A stretch of DNA of 64,000 nucleotides from assembly GCF_029309835.1 (NCBI RefSeq), contig NZ_JARJHL010000003.1, positions 412,001 to 476,000 on the forward strand. Reading direction: 5' to 3'. Numbering within the stretch: position 1 is the stretch's first letter; every line of letters starts with the position of its first letter. A program made the translations under genes and the position numbers. The notes beneath the pieces are model-generated. The model was not told the DNA's origin. It ran no database searches and saw only the letters and a program-made list of their open reading frames with translations. Source of the stretch: Paracoccus sp. DMF-8. Its GTDB lineage: Bacteria; Pseudomonadota; Alphaproteobacteria; Rhodobacterales; Rhodobacteraceae. Below are positions 26,572 through 37,670 of this stretch, piece by piece.

Positions 26572-28011
26572 ATGACCTTGCTATCGACAATAGATGCCGC
26601 AGATGAGGCAATGACCGCAGCGATTGCCCGCGCGCTGGCGGCATTCCTGCGGCCGGGCGACACGCTGGCCCTGCGCGGTCAGGTCGGCGCGGGCAAGACC
26701 CATTTCGCGCGGGCCCTGATTCGCGCCCGTCAGGGCGATCTGGCCGAGGATGTGCCCAGCCCCACCTTTACGCTGGTCCAGACCTATCCCGACCCGATGG
26801 GAACGGAAATCTGGCATGCCGATCTGTATCGGCTTGGCGATCATGGCGAAATCGTCGAGCTGGGTCTGGAGGATGCGATGGCCGATGCCATCGTCCTGAT
26901 CGAATGGCCCGAACGCGGCGGCGATCTGCCCCAGGCCCTGACCATCGCGTTGGAGCCGGTGCCGGACGATCCCGACCTGCGCCGCATCACCCTGACCGGC
27001 GATCCCGCGCGATGGGGGATCGTCGATCGTGTCGTGACGATTGCGCGGCTCGTGCATCGCGCGGGCTGGGCGGGCGCGCGGATGCTGCCGCTGGCGGGCG
27101 ATGCCTCGGCCCGGCGCTATTACCGGCTGTTCGATGGCGATGTTCGGGCGGTGCTGATGGATGCCGCGCCGGGGTCCTGCGGGCCCTATGTCGGGATGAC
27201 GCAATGGCTGCGCGCGCGGGGCTTTGCCGCGCCTGAAATTCTTGCCGCCGACGAACATCACGGCCTGTTGCTGCTGCAGGATATGGGCGACGATCTGGTG
27301 GCGCGGGTCTTGCAGGACCAGCCGGATCTGGCCCCGCGCATCTATGGCCGGATGACCGATCTGCTGGTCGATCTGCATGGGCATCCGCCGCCCGATCATG
27401 TGCTGCGGCTGGACGGGCCGGAACTGGCCCATCAGGTCGGGCTGTTCGCCGAATACTACCCCACCGCCGCAGGCACGCCCGGTCTGGGCGCGCAGGTGGC
27501 GCAGGTCGTGCAGGATCTGCACGCCCTTTATTGCGCCGATCTGCCCCCGGTTCTGGGCCTGCGCGATTTCCATGCCGAAAACCTGATCTGGCGCGGCGAT
27601 GCGCCGCTTGGCCTGCTGGATTTTCAGGACGCGGTGGCGGTCCATCCCGCCTATGATCTGGTGTCGGGCCTGCAGGACGCCCGCCGCGACATCGCCCCCG
27701 ATATCGAAACCGCCGAAATCGCCCGTTATATCGCGGCAACCGGGGTCGATGAGGCGGCTTTCCGTGCCGCCTATGCCCTGCTGGGGCGCAGCGCAGCCTG
27801 CGGATCATGGGGATTTTCACCCGGCTGTGCAGTCGTGATCACAAACGGCGCTATCTGGCCTTCATGCCGCGCGTCTGGTCGATGATCCAGCGCAATATCG
27901 CCCATCCGGCGCTTGCACCTCTGGCCGCTGCGCTGCAATCCGTCCCCGCCCCCACGCCCGAGGTTATCGAAAAGGATCGCCAGCCAATGTCCGACGCCCC
28001 GCGACAGGTGA
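26572..28011 (+). CDS. tsaE: Bifunctional TsaE / AmgK-like sugar kinase fusion, frameshifted as sequenced
   Basis: Residues 1-150 are TsaE, the ATPase of tRNA t6A synthesis (P-loop RGQVGAGKT at about 36-43; SPTFTLVQTY; HADLYRL). The rest is an aminoglycoside-phosphotransferase-fold kinase like AmgK, which phosphorylates MurNAc/GlcNAc at the anomeric position in wall recycling (LQDMGDDLV, catalytic LRDFHAENLIW, LLDFQDAV). After 27782 the match shifts frame; one extra G in the G4 run at 27783-27786 restores it. The original frame ends in unrelated residues. The true end is unclear: removing one A at 27970-27973 gives a stop at 28011, otherwise the frame runs straight into MurU. Confidence 0.82.
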
Positions 28012-28670
28012 TGGTCTTTGCTGCCGGTCGCGGCACCCGCATGGCGCCCCTGACCGACACCCTGCCGAAACCCCTGATCCCGGTCGCGGGACAGACGCTT
28101 CTGGATCGCGCGCTGGATCTGGCGCGGCAGGGCGGGGCTGACCGGTTCGTCGTGAACACCCATTATCTGGGCGGGCAGATCATCGACCATCTGGCGGGCA
28201 ACGACGTGGCGATTTCCGATGAATCCGACATGCTTCTGGAAACCGGCGGCGGCTTGCGCAAGGCGCTGCCCCTGCTGGATACGGGCCCTGTGATCACAAT
28301 CAATCCGGACGTGGTCTGGACCGGCCCGAACCCGGTCGCGGCGCTGCGCGCGGCACGGGATCCGGTGCGAATGGATGCGCTGCTGATGCTGGTCCCGCTG
28401 GACGCCGCGCAGGGGCGGCAGGGGGGGGGCGACTTCAGCCTTGACGGCGCGGGGCGCATTGGCCGCAAGGGCGATCTGGTCTATGGCGGCACCCAGATCA
28501 TCCGCCCCGATCTGCTGCAAGAGATTGAAGAATCGGTCTTTTCCCTGAACCGGCTGTGGGATCTGCAGATTGCGCAGGGCCGCGCCTTTGGCATCACCCA
28601 TCCCGGCGGCTGGTGCGATGTCGGCCGTCCCGATTGCATCCCGCTGGCACAGGCGCTGCTGCATGGCTGA
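27987..28670 (+). CDS. murU: N-acetylmuramate alpha-1-phosphate uridylyltransferase (MurU-like)
   Basis: The 227-residue nucleotidyltransferase has the signature FAAGRGTRMAPLTDTLPKPLIPVAG and typical LLETGGGLRKALPLL. MurU makes UDP-MurNAc from the AmgK product, so the pair bypasses early peptidoglycan synthesis. The ATG at 27987 has AAAAGGA 13-18 bases upstream. The frame is open upstream into the AmgK part, so a fusion is possible. A G9 tract lies inside the gene. The 3' end overlaps addB by eight bases. Confidence 0.86.
   Translation: MSDAPRQVMVFAAGRGTRMAPLTDTLPKPLIPVAGQTLLDRALDLARQGGADRFVVNTHYLGGQIIDHLAGNDVAISDESDMLLETGGGLRKALPLLDTGPVITINPDVVWTGPNPVAALRAARDPVRMDALLMLVPLDAAQGRQGGGDFSLDGAGRIGRKGDLVYGGTQIIRPDLLQEIEESVFSLNRLWDLQIAQGRAFGITHPGGWCDVGRPDCIPLAQALLHG
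28421..28429 (+). repeat. G9 homopolymer inside murU
   Basis: Nine consecutive G residues encode Gln-Gly-Gly-Gly within MurU (near residue 146). It is the longest homopolymer I noticed in the window. Slippage here would frameshift the gene. Confidence 0.9.
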
Positions 28671-31599
28671 GTGGCAACCGGGTCTGTTCGCCCTGCCCTG
28701 CGGGGCGGATTTCGCCGCAGGCATTGCCGAGGGGCTGATCGCCCGCATGGCCGGGCACCCGCCCGAGGCGATGGCCCGCGTCACCGTCTATGCCAATGCC
28801 AGCCGCACCCTGACCGCGCTGCGCGACGCGCTGATTGCGCGCGGTCCGATGCTGCTGCCGCGCCTGCGGCTGGTCGACCATCTGGGCGGCGGCGCGCTGG
28901 TCGCGCCGCTGGCGCGCAGGCTGGAGCTGGGCCGTCTGGTCGCTGCCGCGCTGGCCCGCCAGCCCGATCTGGCGCAGGGCCAATCCGTGCCGCGCCTTGC
29001 CGCCTCGCTTGCCGATCTGATGGGCGAGATGCAGGAAGAAGGGCTGACCCCGCAATCGCTGGACCGGATCGACGTGTCGGAACATGCCCAGCACTGGGGC
29101 CGCGCGCTGGCCTTTCTCAAGATCGCGGCGGATTACTACCTGACCGATCCGCCGGTCGATCCCGCCGCGCGGCTGCGCCATGCGGTGGACCGGATTTCGG
29201 CGGATTGGGCGCAGGGGGTGAACCTGCCCGATGGGCCGGTGGTCGTTGCCGGTTCGACCGGGTCGCGCGGGGCGACGCGGGATTTCATGCGCGCGGTGGC
29301 GCGGCTGCCGATGGGCGCGGTGATCCTGCCCGGCTTTGATTTCCACCAGCCCGCGCCGGTCTGGCACAGCATCGACACAAGGGCCGAGGATCACCCGCAA
29401 TCCCGCTATGCCCCCCTGATCGCGGAATTCGGTCAGCCGGCCCGGTGGGTCGGGGATGAGCCCGCATCCCTTCGCAACCGATTGATATCGCTTGCCTTGC
29501 GTCCCGCCCCGGTCACCGATCAATGGATCGCGGACGGCCCCGGTCTGGGCGATCTGATCCCCGCGACCCAAGGCCTGACCCTGATCGAGGCCGACCAGCC
29601 CGGACAAGAGGCCGAGGCCGTGGCCCTGCTGATCCGCGACGCCGCCGAAAAGAGGCAGGAGGTGACGCTGATCGCTGCCGACCGGATGCTGCCGCGCCGG
29701 GTTTCGGCCGCGCTGGATCGCTGGCGCATCATCCCCGATGATTCTGCCGGCCAGCCGCTGCCGCTGACGCCTCAGGGCCTGTTTCTGAGCCATGTCGCGG
29801 GGCTGGTCGGGCAGGCGCTGACCATCGACGCGCTGGTGACGCTGCTGAAACATCCGGTCACCAATACCGGCAGCGGTGCGGAACAGCGCCGTCAGCACCA
29901 GATCCACACCCGCGATCTGGAACTGGACCTGCGTCGTCGTGGCCCGGCCTTTCCCGATGGCGCGGCGCTGCGGGACTGGGGCATGAAACGCGGCAGATCG
30001 CGCAAGATCTGGGCCGGCTGGCTGGCCGATGTGCTGGACCGCGCCGCCCCTCTGGCGCTGGATCGCGGGCCGCGTCCTCTGGCCGACCGCCTGTCGGAAC
30101 TGATTGATCTGGCTCAGCTTTGGGCCGCCGGTCCGGGCGGCGATGTGCAGGTGTCGGAACTGTGGCGCGGCGAGGCGGGGCCGAATGTCGCGGCCAGCAT
30201 CGCCCATATCCGCGACCACGCCCATCTTGGCCATGCCATGCGCCCCGCCGAATTCTGCGACCTGCTGCAAGAGGAAATGCAGCGTCAGGCCGTGCGCGAG
30301 GATGTCATCGCCCATCACCTGATCCATATTCGCGGCCCGCGAGAGGCGCGGACGGAAAACGCCCCTCTGGTCATTCTGGCCGGGTTGAACGAAGGCGGCT
30401 GGCCGCAGGGGCTGGCGCCCGATCCGTGGCTGTCGCGTCCGATGCGGGCGGCGGCGGGGCTGACCCTGCCCGAGCGCCGGATCGGCCTGTCGGCCCATGA
30501 CTTTCAGCAGGCGGTCGGGCGGCCCCATGTCGTGCTGACCCGGGCCAGACGCGATGCCGAGGCGGAAACCATCCCCTCGCGCTGGCTGAACCGGCTGACG
30601 AACCTGCTGGGCGGGCTGCCCGACCAGAACGGCAAGGCCGCGCTGGCACAGATGCGGGCGCGTGGGCGGCACTGGCTGGATCTGGTGGCGCTGCAGGCAA
30701 CGCCATCTGCGGTGATACCGCCCGCGCCCCGCCCCTCGCCCATTCCGCCCGCGCCTGCGCTGTCGGAAATGTCGGTGACGGATGTGGCGCGGCTGATCCG
30801 CGATCCCTATGCGGTTTATGCGCGTCGCGTGCTGGGCCTGTCGCCCTTGCCGCCGATGCGGGTCGAACCGGACCCGGCGGCGCGCGGCACGGTCCTGCAC
30901 CGGATCGTGCAGGTCTTTCTGGGGGCGAAGCCCTCGGCCAGTGACAGACCGGAACGGCTGCGCCAGATGCTGATGGGGGCGACCGATCAGGTGCTGGAAC
31001 AGGACGTGCCATGGCCCTCGGCCCGGCTGTTCTGGCGGGCGCGGATCGCCGGTATCGCGGATCAACTGATGGCGGACGAAGCCGCGCGGCTGGCCGCCGG
31101 CAGCCAGCCGGTTGTCGTGGAAAATCAGGGGCGTGTCGGTGTCGCGGGGATGGATTTCACCCTGACCGCGCGTCCCGACCGCATCGACCTGCTGCCAGAC
31201 GGGCGGGCGCAGATCTATGATTACAAATCCGGCAAGCCGCCCACCGACAAGCAGATCGCCCTGTTCGACAAGCAACTGCCGCTGGAGGCCGCGATGGTCG
31301 CGCGCGGCGGTTTTGACGCCATCGGCCCGGTCGAGGCTGCGGGCATCGCCTTTATCCAGCTGGGCGGCGAAGGCCGGACCGAGGATCGCGCCTTTGACCC
31401 CGCATTCGCCGCCGAAACATGGGATGGTTTCGTCGCCCTGATCGGGAAATACCTGCGCGGGGAACGCGGCTTTACCGCGCGTCTGACGATGGAACAGACC
31501 GGTCATGGCAGCGATTACGATCACCTCTCGCGGCTTGGCGAATGGTCGATGACCGAACCCGCCGTGGCGCAACCGCTGAAAGGGCGCGATGATGGATGA
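28663..31599 (+). CDS. addB: Double-strand break repair protein AddB
   Basis: The 978-residue alphaproteobacterial AddB works with AddA as a helicase-nuclease loading RecA at breaks. The N-terminal half is an inactivated helicase-like region; near the C-terminus is the RecB-type nuclease core (RPDRIDLLPDGRAQIYDYKSGKPPTDKQ). The start at 28663 overlaps murU, and GCTGCTGC rather than a strong ribosome-binding site precedes it. Its end overlaps the addA start by 11 bases. Confidence 0.92.
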   Translation: MAEWQPGLFALPCGADFAAGIAEGLIARMAGHPPEAMARVTVYANASRTLTALRDALIARGPMLLPRLRLVDHLGGGALVAPLARRLELGRLVAAALARQPDLAQGQSVPRLAASLADLMGEMQEEGLTPQSLDRIDVSEHAQHWGRALAFLKIAADYYLTDPPVDPAARLRHAVDRISADWAQGVNLPDGPVVVAGSTGSRGATRDFMRAVARLPMGAVILPGFDFHQPAPVWHSIDTRAEDHPQSRYAPLIAEFGQPARWVGDEPASLRNRLISLALRPAPVTDQWIADGPGLGDLIPATQGLTLIEADQPGQEAEAVALLIRDAAEKRQEVTLIAADRMLPRRVSAALDRWRIIPDDSAGQPLPLTPQGLFLSHVAGLVGQALTIDALVTLLKHPVTNTGSGAEQRRQHQIHTRDLELDLRRRGPAFPDGAALRDWGMKRGRSRKIWAGWLADVLDRAAPLALDRGPRPLADRLSELIDLAQLWAAGPGGDVQVSELWRGEAGPNVAASIAHIRDHAHLGHAMRPAEFCDLLQEEMQRQAVREDVIAHHLIHIRGPREARTENAPLVILAGLNEGGWPQGLAPDPWLSRPMRAAAGLTLPERRIGLSAHDFQQAVGRPHVVLTRARRDAEAETIPSRWLNRLTNLLGGLPDQNGKAALAQMRARGRHWLDLVALQATPSAVIPPAPRPSPIPPAPALSEMSVTDVARLIRDPYAVYARRVLGLSPLPPMRVEPDPAARGTVLHRIVQVFLGAKPSASDRPERLRQMLMGATDQVLEQDVPWPSARLFWRARIAGIADQLMADEAARLAAGSQPVVVENQGRVGVAGMDFTLTARPDRIDLLPDGRAQIYDYKSGKPPTDKQIALFDKQLPLEAAMVARGGFDAIGPVEAAGIAFIQLGGEGRTEDRAFDPAFAAETWDGFVALIGKYLRGERGFTARLTMEQTGHGSDYDHLSRLGEWSMTEPAVAQPLKGRDDG

Positions 31600-34500
31600 T
31601 GCGACCCGCGCACAGGTGACGGCGGCGGACCCTGCGCGTTCGACATGGCTGACGGCCAATGCGGGTTCCGGCAAGACCCGCGTGCTGACCGACCGCGTCG
31701 CGCGTTTGCTGCTGAAAGGCACCGCGCCCGAACGCATCCTGTGCCTGACCTATACCAAGGCCGCCGCGACCGAAATGCAGAACCGCCTGCTGAAGCGGCT
31801 TGGCGAATGGGCGATGCTGCCGGAACCCGAATTGCGCGCCCAACTGGCCCAGCTTGGCGAAGGCGGCGACCCCGACCTGCCCGCCGCGCGGCGCCTGTTC
31901 GCCCGCGCCATCGAGACGCCGGGGGGTCTCAAGGTCCAGACGATCCACAGCTTTTGCGCGGGCGTCTTACGCCGCTTTCCGCTGGAGGCGGGCGTGCCGC
32001 ATGGTTTCGTCGAACTGGACGACCGCAGCGCGGCGCTGATCCGGTCCGACATCATCGAGGACATGGCCCGGAACGACGCCCCTGAACTGGCCGATCTGCT
32101 GGCGCTGCAATCGGGCGACAGCATCGACGGCTTTCTGGCCAGCCTGCGCGGCTTCCACGCCCCCGCCGATCCGGCCGAGATCTGGCGCAGATCCGGTCTG
32201 CGCCCCGGTCAGGGTTGGGACGACCTGCTGCGCGACCTGTTTCCGGGCGGCAAGGCGGATGTGATCACAGAACATCATTCCCCATCTGGCGCGCAGCGGC
32301 GCGAATGACGGCAAGGCTGCGGCCAAGCTGTCGGGCGGGGATTGGGACAGCCCCGGCGCGGACGAAATCGCCATTATGGAAGGCGTGCTGTTGACCGGGC
32401 CCTCGGCCAAGATCCCCTATGCGCCCAAGACCGGCAGCTTTCCGACCAAGGGGCTGCAGACCGGCGCCTGCGCGCCCTATATCGACGACCTGAACGAGCT
32501 GATGGAGCGCGTGGCCGAGGCCCGCGCCACCCGCCTGGCGCTGATCCATGCCGAACGCACGCTGGCCCTGCGCCGCTTTGGCCATGCCTTTACCCTGCGC
32601 TACGAGGCCGCCAAACGCGATGGCGGTTGGCTGGATTTCGACGATCTGATCGGCAGGACGGCGGCGCTGTTGTCCGAGGGGACGATGGCGCAATGGGTGC
32701 TGTTCCGACTGGATGGCGGGATCGACCATATTCTGGTCGATGAGGCGCAGGACACCAGCCCCGCGCAATGGCAGGTGATCCAGCGCCTGACCGACGAATT
32801 CACCGCAGGCGACGGCGCGCGCGACGGCGAACGCACGCTGTTCGTCGTCGGCGACCCGAAACAGTCGATCTATTCCTTTCAGGGTGCCGATATCGCCGTG
32901 TTCGAGGAACGCCGCCGTGGGTTCTCGCAGGCGTTTGCCGCCGTCGAACGTCCGATGCAGGTGCTGGAACTGCTGCATTCCTTCCGATCATCCTCTGCGA
33001 TCCTGCGCGCCGTGGACGCGGTTTTCGCGGGCGATGCCGCGCAGGGGCTGGGCGAAGATCCGCCCCGGCATATCGCCTTTCGCACCACCCTGCCCGGCCG
33101 CGTCGATCTGTGGCCAGCGATCCCGAAACCGGACAGGCCCGAACCCGGCGACTGGACCAATCCGGTCGATCAGGCGGCGGAAAATTCGGAAACCAGCGTG
33201 CTGGCGCGGGCGATTGCCGACGGGGTCCGCGACATGCTGGGCCAACCCATCCTGGACGCGAAATCGGGCAAGATCCGCAGGGTGCGCGCGGGCGATGTGC
33301 TGGTGCTGGTCCAGCGCCGCGCCGATCTGTTCGCCGAAATCATCGGCGCGCTGAAGGCGGCGGGCCTGCCCGTCGCGGGTGCCGACCGGCTGAAGCTGAT
33401 CGCGGAACTGGCGGTGCGCGATATCCGCTCGACGCTGGCCACCGTCGCCACGCCCGAGGACGATCTGGCGCTGGCCGAGGCGCTGCGTTCGCCCATCTTC
33501 GGCTTTTCGGAACAGGAACTTTACTGGCTGGCCGCCGGGCGCGAACGCGGGACCTTTCTGATCCAGCGGCTGCGCGACAGCGGGGATCCGAAATGCGTCG
33601 CGGCCATGGCGCTGTTGCAGGATCTGATGGCGCAGACCGGCTATCTGCGCCCCTATGACCTGATCGCCCGCCTGCTGACCCGCCACGATGGCCGCGCGCG
33701 CCTGATCGCCCGCCTTGGCCCCGAGGCAGAGGACGGCATCGACGAATTGCTGTCGCAATCGCTGATCTATGAAGGGGCAGAGGTGCCCTCGCTGACCGGG
33801 TTCCTTGTCTGGCTGGAAGGCGACGATGTCGAGGTCAAGCGGCAGGTCGGCAATGCCTCCGAAGGTGAAGGGCTGATCCGGGTGATGACGGTTCACGGGT
33901 CCAAGGGGCTGGAAAGCCCGATCGTCATCCTGCCCGACACCGCCAAGCGCCGCCCCCCGCAGGAAGGCCGCATCCTGACCCCGCCCGGCGCCGCCCCGAT
34001 CTGGCGCGGGCGCAAGGGCGAACGGCCGGACCATGTGTCCGAACTGGCCGATGAACAGACCGAACGCCAGATGCTGGAACGCAAGCGCCTGCTGTATGTC
34101 GGCCTGACCCGCGCGGAAAGCTGGCTGATCGTCGCGGCGGCGGGCGACACCGGCGCGGGCGCGGAAAGCTGGCACGGGCAGGTCGCCGAAGGTCTGGCCC
34201 GCATCACCGACAGCACGCTGGAACGTATCCCTGCGGCATGGGGGGGCGATATCCTGCGGCTGTCGCATGGCGACTGGCCCGACAGCGCGCCGGACGCGGA
34301 ACGGGTCGCGAAAACGGCGATCTCTGCCCCCGACTGGCTGCACCGCCATGCGCCGAAACCCGCGCCGCCGCCGCAACCCATTCCGGCGACGGCGCTCGGC
34401 GGGGCCAAGGTGATCGGGGCGCCGGTGGTCGATGCCGATCCGCAGGCGGCGATGCTGTATGGCACGCGGCTGCATCTGCTCCTGGAACACCTGCCCGGCC

Positions 34501-34976
34501 GCGACTCGGCCGAATGGCCGCGCATCGCCCGCGATCTGCTGGCCGATGGCGAAGGCGGCCTGCCCGATCCCGCCATTCTGCAGGGCCTGCTGGCCGAGGT
34601 GACAGAGGTCATTCAGGCCCCCGATCTGGCGCAGGTCTTTGTCCTGCCCGGTGATGCGCAGGTTCTGGCAGAAGTCGCCCTGACTGCGACCCTGCCCGGT
34701 ATTGGTGTGATCACGGGCGCCATCGACCGGCTGATCGTGACGCCCGAACGGCTGCTGGCGGTCGATTACAAGTCGAACACCGAAATTCCCGCCACGCCGC
34801 AGGACACGCCGCTTGGCATCCGGCGCCAGATGACCGCCTATCGCGATGCCTTGCGCCGGATTTATCCGGGACGCGAGGTTCAGGCCGCCGTTCTGTGGAC
34901 GCGGGCGCGCAGCCTGATGATCCTGCCCGACGCGCTTCTTGATCATGCACTTGACCGGCAGGGCGGGGGTGCATAG
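31589..34976 (+). CDS. addA: Double-strand break repair helicase AddA, frameshifted as sequenced
   Basis: AddA is a UvrD-family helicase with a C-terminal nuclease. Motif I (ANAGSGKT, residues 23-30), [53 protein letters not shown] and YVGLTRAE are present, then the nuclease motif LLAVDYKSN. The first 230 residues and the rest are in different frames. The break lies between 32261 and 32286, where deleting one base (for instance in the C4 run at 32280-32283) gives a continuous 1128-residue protein of normal length. Confidence 0.88.
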
Positions 34977-35037
34977 CTGTTGTTCAAGTCAGATCCCAAT
35001 CCCTCCGGTCCATGCCGGAACCAATCAGGAGAATTCC

Positions 35038-35358
35038 ATGGGGACGAAAGCCGTAACCGACGCCAGTTTTGACGCCGAAGTCCGCCAGTCCGCGACCCCG
35101 GTCGTGGTCGATTTCTGGGCCGAATGGTGCGGTCCCTGCCGCCAGATCGGCCCCTCGCTGGAGGAACTGGCCAGCGAATATGGCGACAAGGTCAAGATCG
35201 TAAAGGTGAATGTCGACGAAAACCCCGAAAGCCCGGCGGCTTTGGGCGTGCGCGGCATCCCGGCGCTGTTCCTGTTCAAGGATGGCGAGGTTGTCTCGAA
35301 CAAGATCGGCGCCGCGCCGAAAGCCGCGCTGAAAGCCTGGATCGACAGCGAGATCTGA
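35038..35358 (+). CDS. trxA: Thioredoxin
   Basis: The 106-residue thioredoxin has the redox-active WCGPC (Cys31, Cys34) in [23 protein letters not shown] and the cis-Pro segment [13 protein letters not shown]. It reduces cytoplasmic disulfides. AATCAGGAG precedes the ATG. It follows addA, as in many Rhodobacterales, but the 61-base gap suggests its own promoter. Confidence 0.96.
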   Translation: MGTKAVTDASFDAEVRQSATPVVVDFWAEWCGPCRQIGPSLEELASEYGDKVKIVKVNVDENPESPAALGVRGIPALFLFKDGEVVSNKIGAAPKAALKAWIDSEI

Positions 35359-35369
35359 TCCGGTCCCGA

Positions 35370-36290
35370 CTATCCCGGGGGCGGTTGGTCGATGGGCCAG
35401 CCGCCCCTTTTCATGGCGGCGCGGATCTGGCCGCGCGCATCCCCTGCCGTGGCATTCACCGCCATGATCCGCAGAAACCAGTAGATATAGCGGATATGAT
35501 CGGGCCGGCTGTCGGCGGCAATGCGCAGCGCCTGTTCAGCCCCCAGATCGGCGACGTTCAGCGCGATATGGTGAAAATCCGACTGGCCGAACAGCACGGC
35601 GGGCTTGCCCAGGATCAGCCCGTCAAAGGCAACCGCGCTGTTTTGGGTCACGACAAAATCGCAGGCGCGCAGCAGGGTCTGCGTCTGGCCGCCGATCACC
35701 AGATTGGGAAAACGCGCGGCCAGACGGTCCAGCGCGGCCATGTCCTTGTCGTCATAGGTCTCGGACGGGTGCAGGGTGGCGACGGCGGGGCGGCCGGTGC
35801 GGGCGACCTCTTTGACCATGTCGAGGGGGCGCATGGTCTGGAATGACCGCTGCTTGCGCAGATGGCCCTGCAGCGCGACCAGCGCGAAACCCTCGCGCGT
35901 CGGGTCCGGGCCGGGCAGGACGCGGTTGCGCAGCTTGTCCACGAAAGCCGCCGCAGGTTGCGGATCAATGCTGTCGGGGTCAAAGATGCTTGCCGCGACG
36001 TGAAAGCGCCAGCGTTGCTGGACCGGCTCGATCTGCCAGAAGGGGTAGTGATAGGCGCGGCGGAATGTCAGCGCGCGGTCATGGGTCGGGGCCTCGGCAT
36101 GAAACAGCGCATAGCCGGGCAGATCGGGCGCGCGGCGGCGGGCCTCGCTGCCGGTTTCCCGCCATTCGACCTGCCAGCCCGCCGTTTCCACCGCATCGCG
36201 CAGGACGTTCAGGAAATTGAACGTCCCGGCCCGCGCCGTGGCCAGCATGGGCGGTTCCAGATAGATGCGCAGCGTGGTGGTTTTCGACAT
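35370..36290 (-). CDS. Conserved protein of unknown function, possibly polysaccharide-related
   Basis: I do not firmly recognise this 306-residue protein. It has no signal peptide or membrane segment. The C-terminal half has segments such as [28 protein letters not shown], resembling the sugar-nucleotide side of capsule-type glycosyltransferase folds in which a hidden resource is protected from reuse. That reading is tentative. It is convergent with trxA and divergent from hslV. Confidence 0.5.
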   Translation of the reverse strand: MSKTTTLRIYLEPPMLATARAGTFNFLNVLRDAVETAGWQVEWRETGSEARRRAPDLPGYALFHAEAPTHDRALTFRRAYHYPFWQIEPVQQRWRFHVAASIFDPDSIDPQPAAAFVDKLRNRVLPGPDPTREGFALVALQGHLRKQRSFQTMRPLDMVKEVARTGRPAVATLHPSETYDDKDMAALDRLAARFPNLVIGGQTQTLLRACDFVVTQNSAVAFDGLILGKPAVLFGQSDFHHIALNVADLGAEQALRIAADSRPDHIRYIYWFLRIMAVNATAGDARGQIRAAMKRGGWPIDQPPPG

Positions 36291-36371
36291 GGCCGCAGGC
36301 TAACCGCGCGGCGGTGCTTGCGAAAGCCCCGGCCGGGCCATATCTCAGGCCCGAGACAAGCGGAGATGACG

Positions 36372-36928
36372 ATGGCAGAAGACAGGTTCCCCGGCTGGCA
36401 TGGCACCACCATTCTTGCGGTGCGCAAGGGCGGGCGCGTGGTCGTGGCGGGTGACGGACAGGTCAGCGTCGGCCAGACCGTGATGAAGGGCACCGCCCGC
36501 AAGGTCCGGCGGCTGTCGCCGGGCGGCAAGGATGTCGTCGTGGGCTTTGCCGGATCGACGGCGGACGCCTTTACCCTGCTGGAACGGCTGGAAAAAAGCT
36601 GGAGGCCATGCCCGGCCAACTGGGCCGCGCCTGCGTCGATCTGGCCAAGGACTGGCGCATGGACAAATATCTGCGCAATCTGGAAGCCATGCTGATCGTC
36701 ACCGACGGGCGCGAGCTTTATGTCGTCACCGGCGCGGGCGACGTGCTGGAACCCGAACATGACATTGCCGCCATCGGCTCGGGCGGGAATTACGCGCTGG
36801 CCGCCGCGCGCGGGCTGATGGAAACCGACCATGACGCCGAAACCGTCGCGCGCAAGGCGATGCAGATCGCGGCCGATATCTGCGTCTATACCAATGGCAA
36901 CCTGACCGTGGAAACCGTCCTTGGCTGA
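36372..36928 (+). CDS. hslV: ATP-dependent protease subunit HslV, frameshifted as sequenced
   Basis: HslV is the proteasome-like peptidase of HslUV. The N-terminal extension FPGWHG precedes the catalytic Thr (residue 12), which is usual in Alphaproteobacteria, followed by [25 protein letters not shown]. The frame breaks at LLERLEK, and the remainder ([26 protein letters not shown] to the end) is in another frame. One extra A in the A6 run at 36592-36597 restores 185 residues. The start at 36372 has GGAG at good spacing; 36366 is an alternative. Confidence 0.88.
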
Positions 36929-36935
36929 CGCCAGC

Positions 36936-37670
36936 ATGTCCCCCGACGATTTGCGCGCCGCCGTGGCCAGCGGCATCCTGAGCGAACAGCAGGCCGCATC
37001 GCTTGGCGCGCTGGTCACCAGTGCGATCTCGCTGGTTGCTCTGCTGGGCTGGTATCGCATCTATCGCCTGCCCTTTACCATGTTCCTGATCGGTGTGGCT
37101 GGTCTGGCGGTGGTGCTGTCGATCAGCGGAACGCTGGATCCTTCGGTTCTGGACGGCAGACAGGGCTGGCGCGACCTGTTCGATCTGCGCGGTGGCTCGG
37201 GGCTGGCGATCGGCACGCTGGTCTTTGGCGTGCTGGCCGCGGCGGCGGGCCTGTGGTTCGACATGCGCGACCCGCATCGGCTTGGCCGCGCCTCTGCCTC
37301 GGCCTTCTGGCTGCATCTGCTGGCCGCACCCGCCATCGTCAACACGCTTGGCCTGACCGCGATGAGCCTGCATGGCGGCGCGCAACTGCTGGCCGTTGCT
37401 CTGACGCTGGCCGTGATGACCGTTTTCGCGCTGATCATCGACCGGCGCAGCTTTCTGACCGCGGGCCTTGGCTATCTGGCCTGGCTGATCTGGTCGCTTT
37501 CTTACCAAAGCGGGCAGGGGCTGGAATGGCCCGTTGTCCTGATCCTGATCGGCGGCGCCGTCACCGCGCTTGGCGCGTGGTGGATCCCGCTGCGTTCCGT
37601 CCTGATGCGTGCCTTGCCCGGCTTTCCCGGCAAGGACCGCCTGCCCCCCTATGCGAAAGGCACCCCATGA
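36936..37670 (+). CDS. Multi-pass membrane protein between hslV and hslU
   Basis: The roughly 244-residue protein has an N-terminal soluble segment ([23 protein letters not shown], a pattern seen at the start of DUF2157-type proteins) followed by about seven membrane segments. An upstream TTG at 36921 would overlap hslV; the ATG at 36936 places the start at MSPDDL. The end overlaps the hslU ATG by four bases. Homologues that I recall are longer and have more membrane segments, so this copy may be short. Function unknown. Confidence 0.65.
   Translation: MSPDDLRAAVASGILSEQQAASLGALVTSAISLVALLGWYRIYRLPFTMFLIGVAGLAVVLSISGTLDPSVLDGRQGWRDLFDLRGGSGLAIGTLVFGVLAAAAGLWFDMRDPHRLGRASASAFWLHLLAAPAIVNTLGLTAMSLHGGAQLLAVALTLAVMTVFALIIDRRSFLTAGLGYLAWLIWSLSYQSGQGLEWPVVLILIGGAVTALGAWWIPLRSVLMRALPGFPGKDRLPPYAKGTP

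Noticed and set aside
28594..31737. A 1047-codon open frame antisense to addB
   Set aside because: It lies entirely opposite addB, has Arg/Gln/His-rich composition typical of the shadow of GC-rich coding DNA, and shows no family motif.
32230..32376. Programmed frameshift in addA
   Set aside because: No slippery heptamer or following stem-loop is evident, and many neighbouring genes have similar random one-base breaks.
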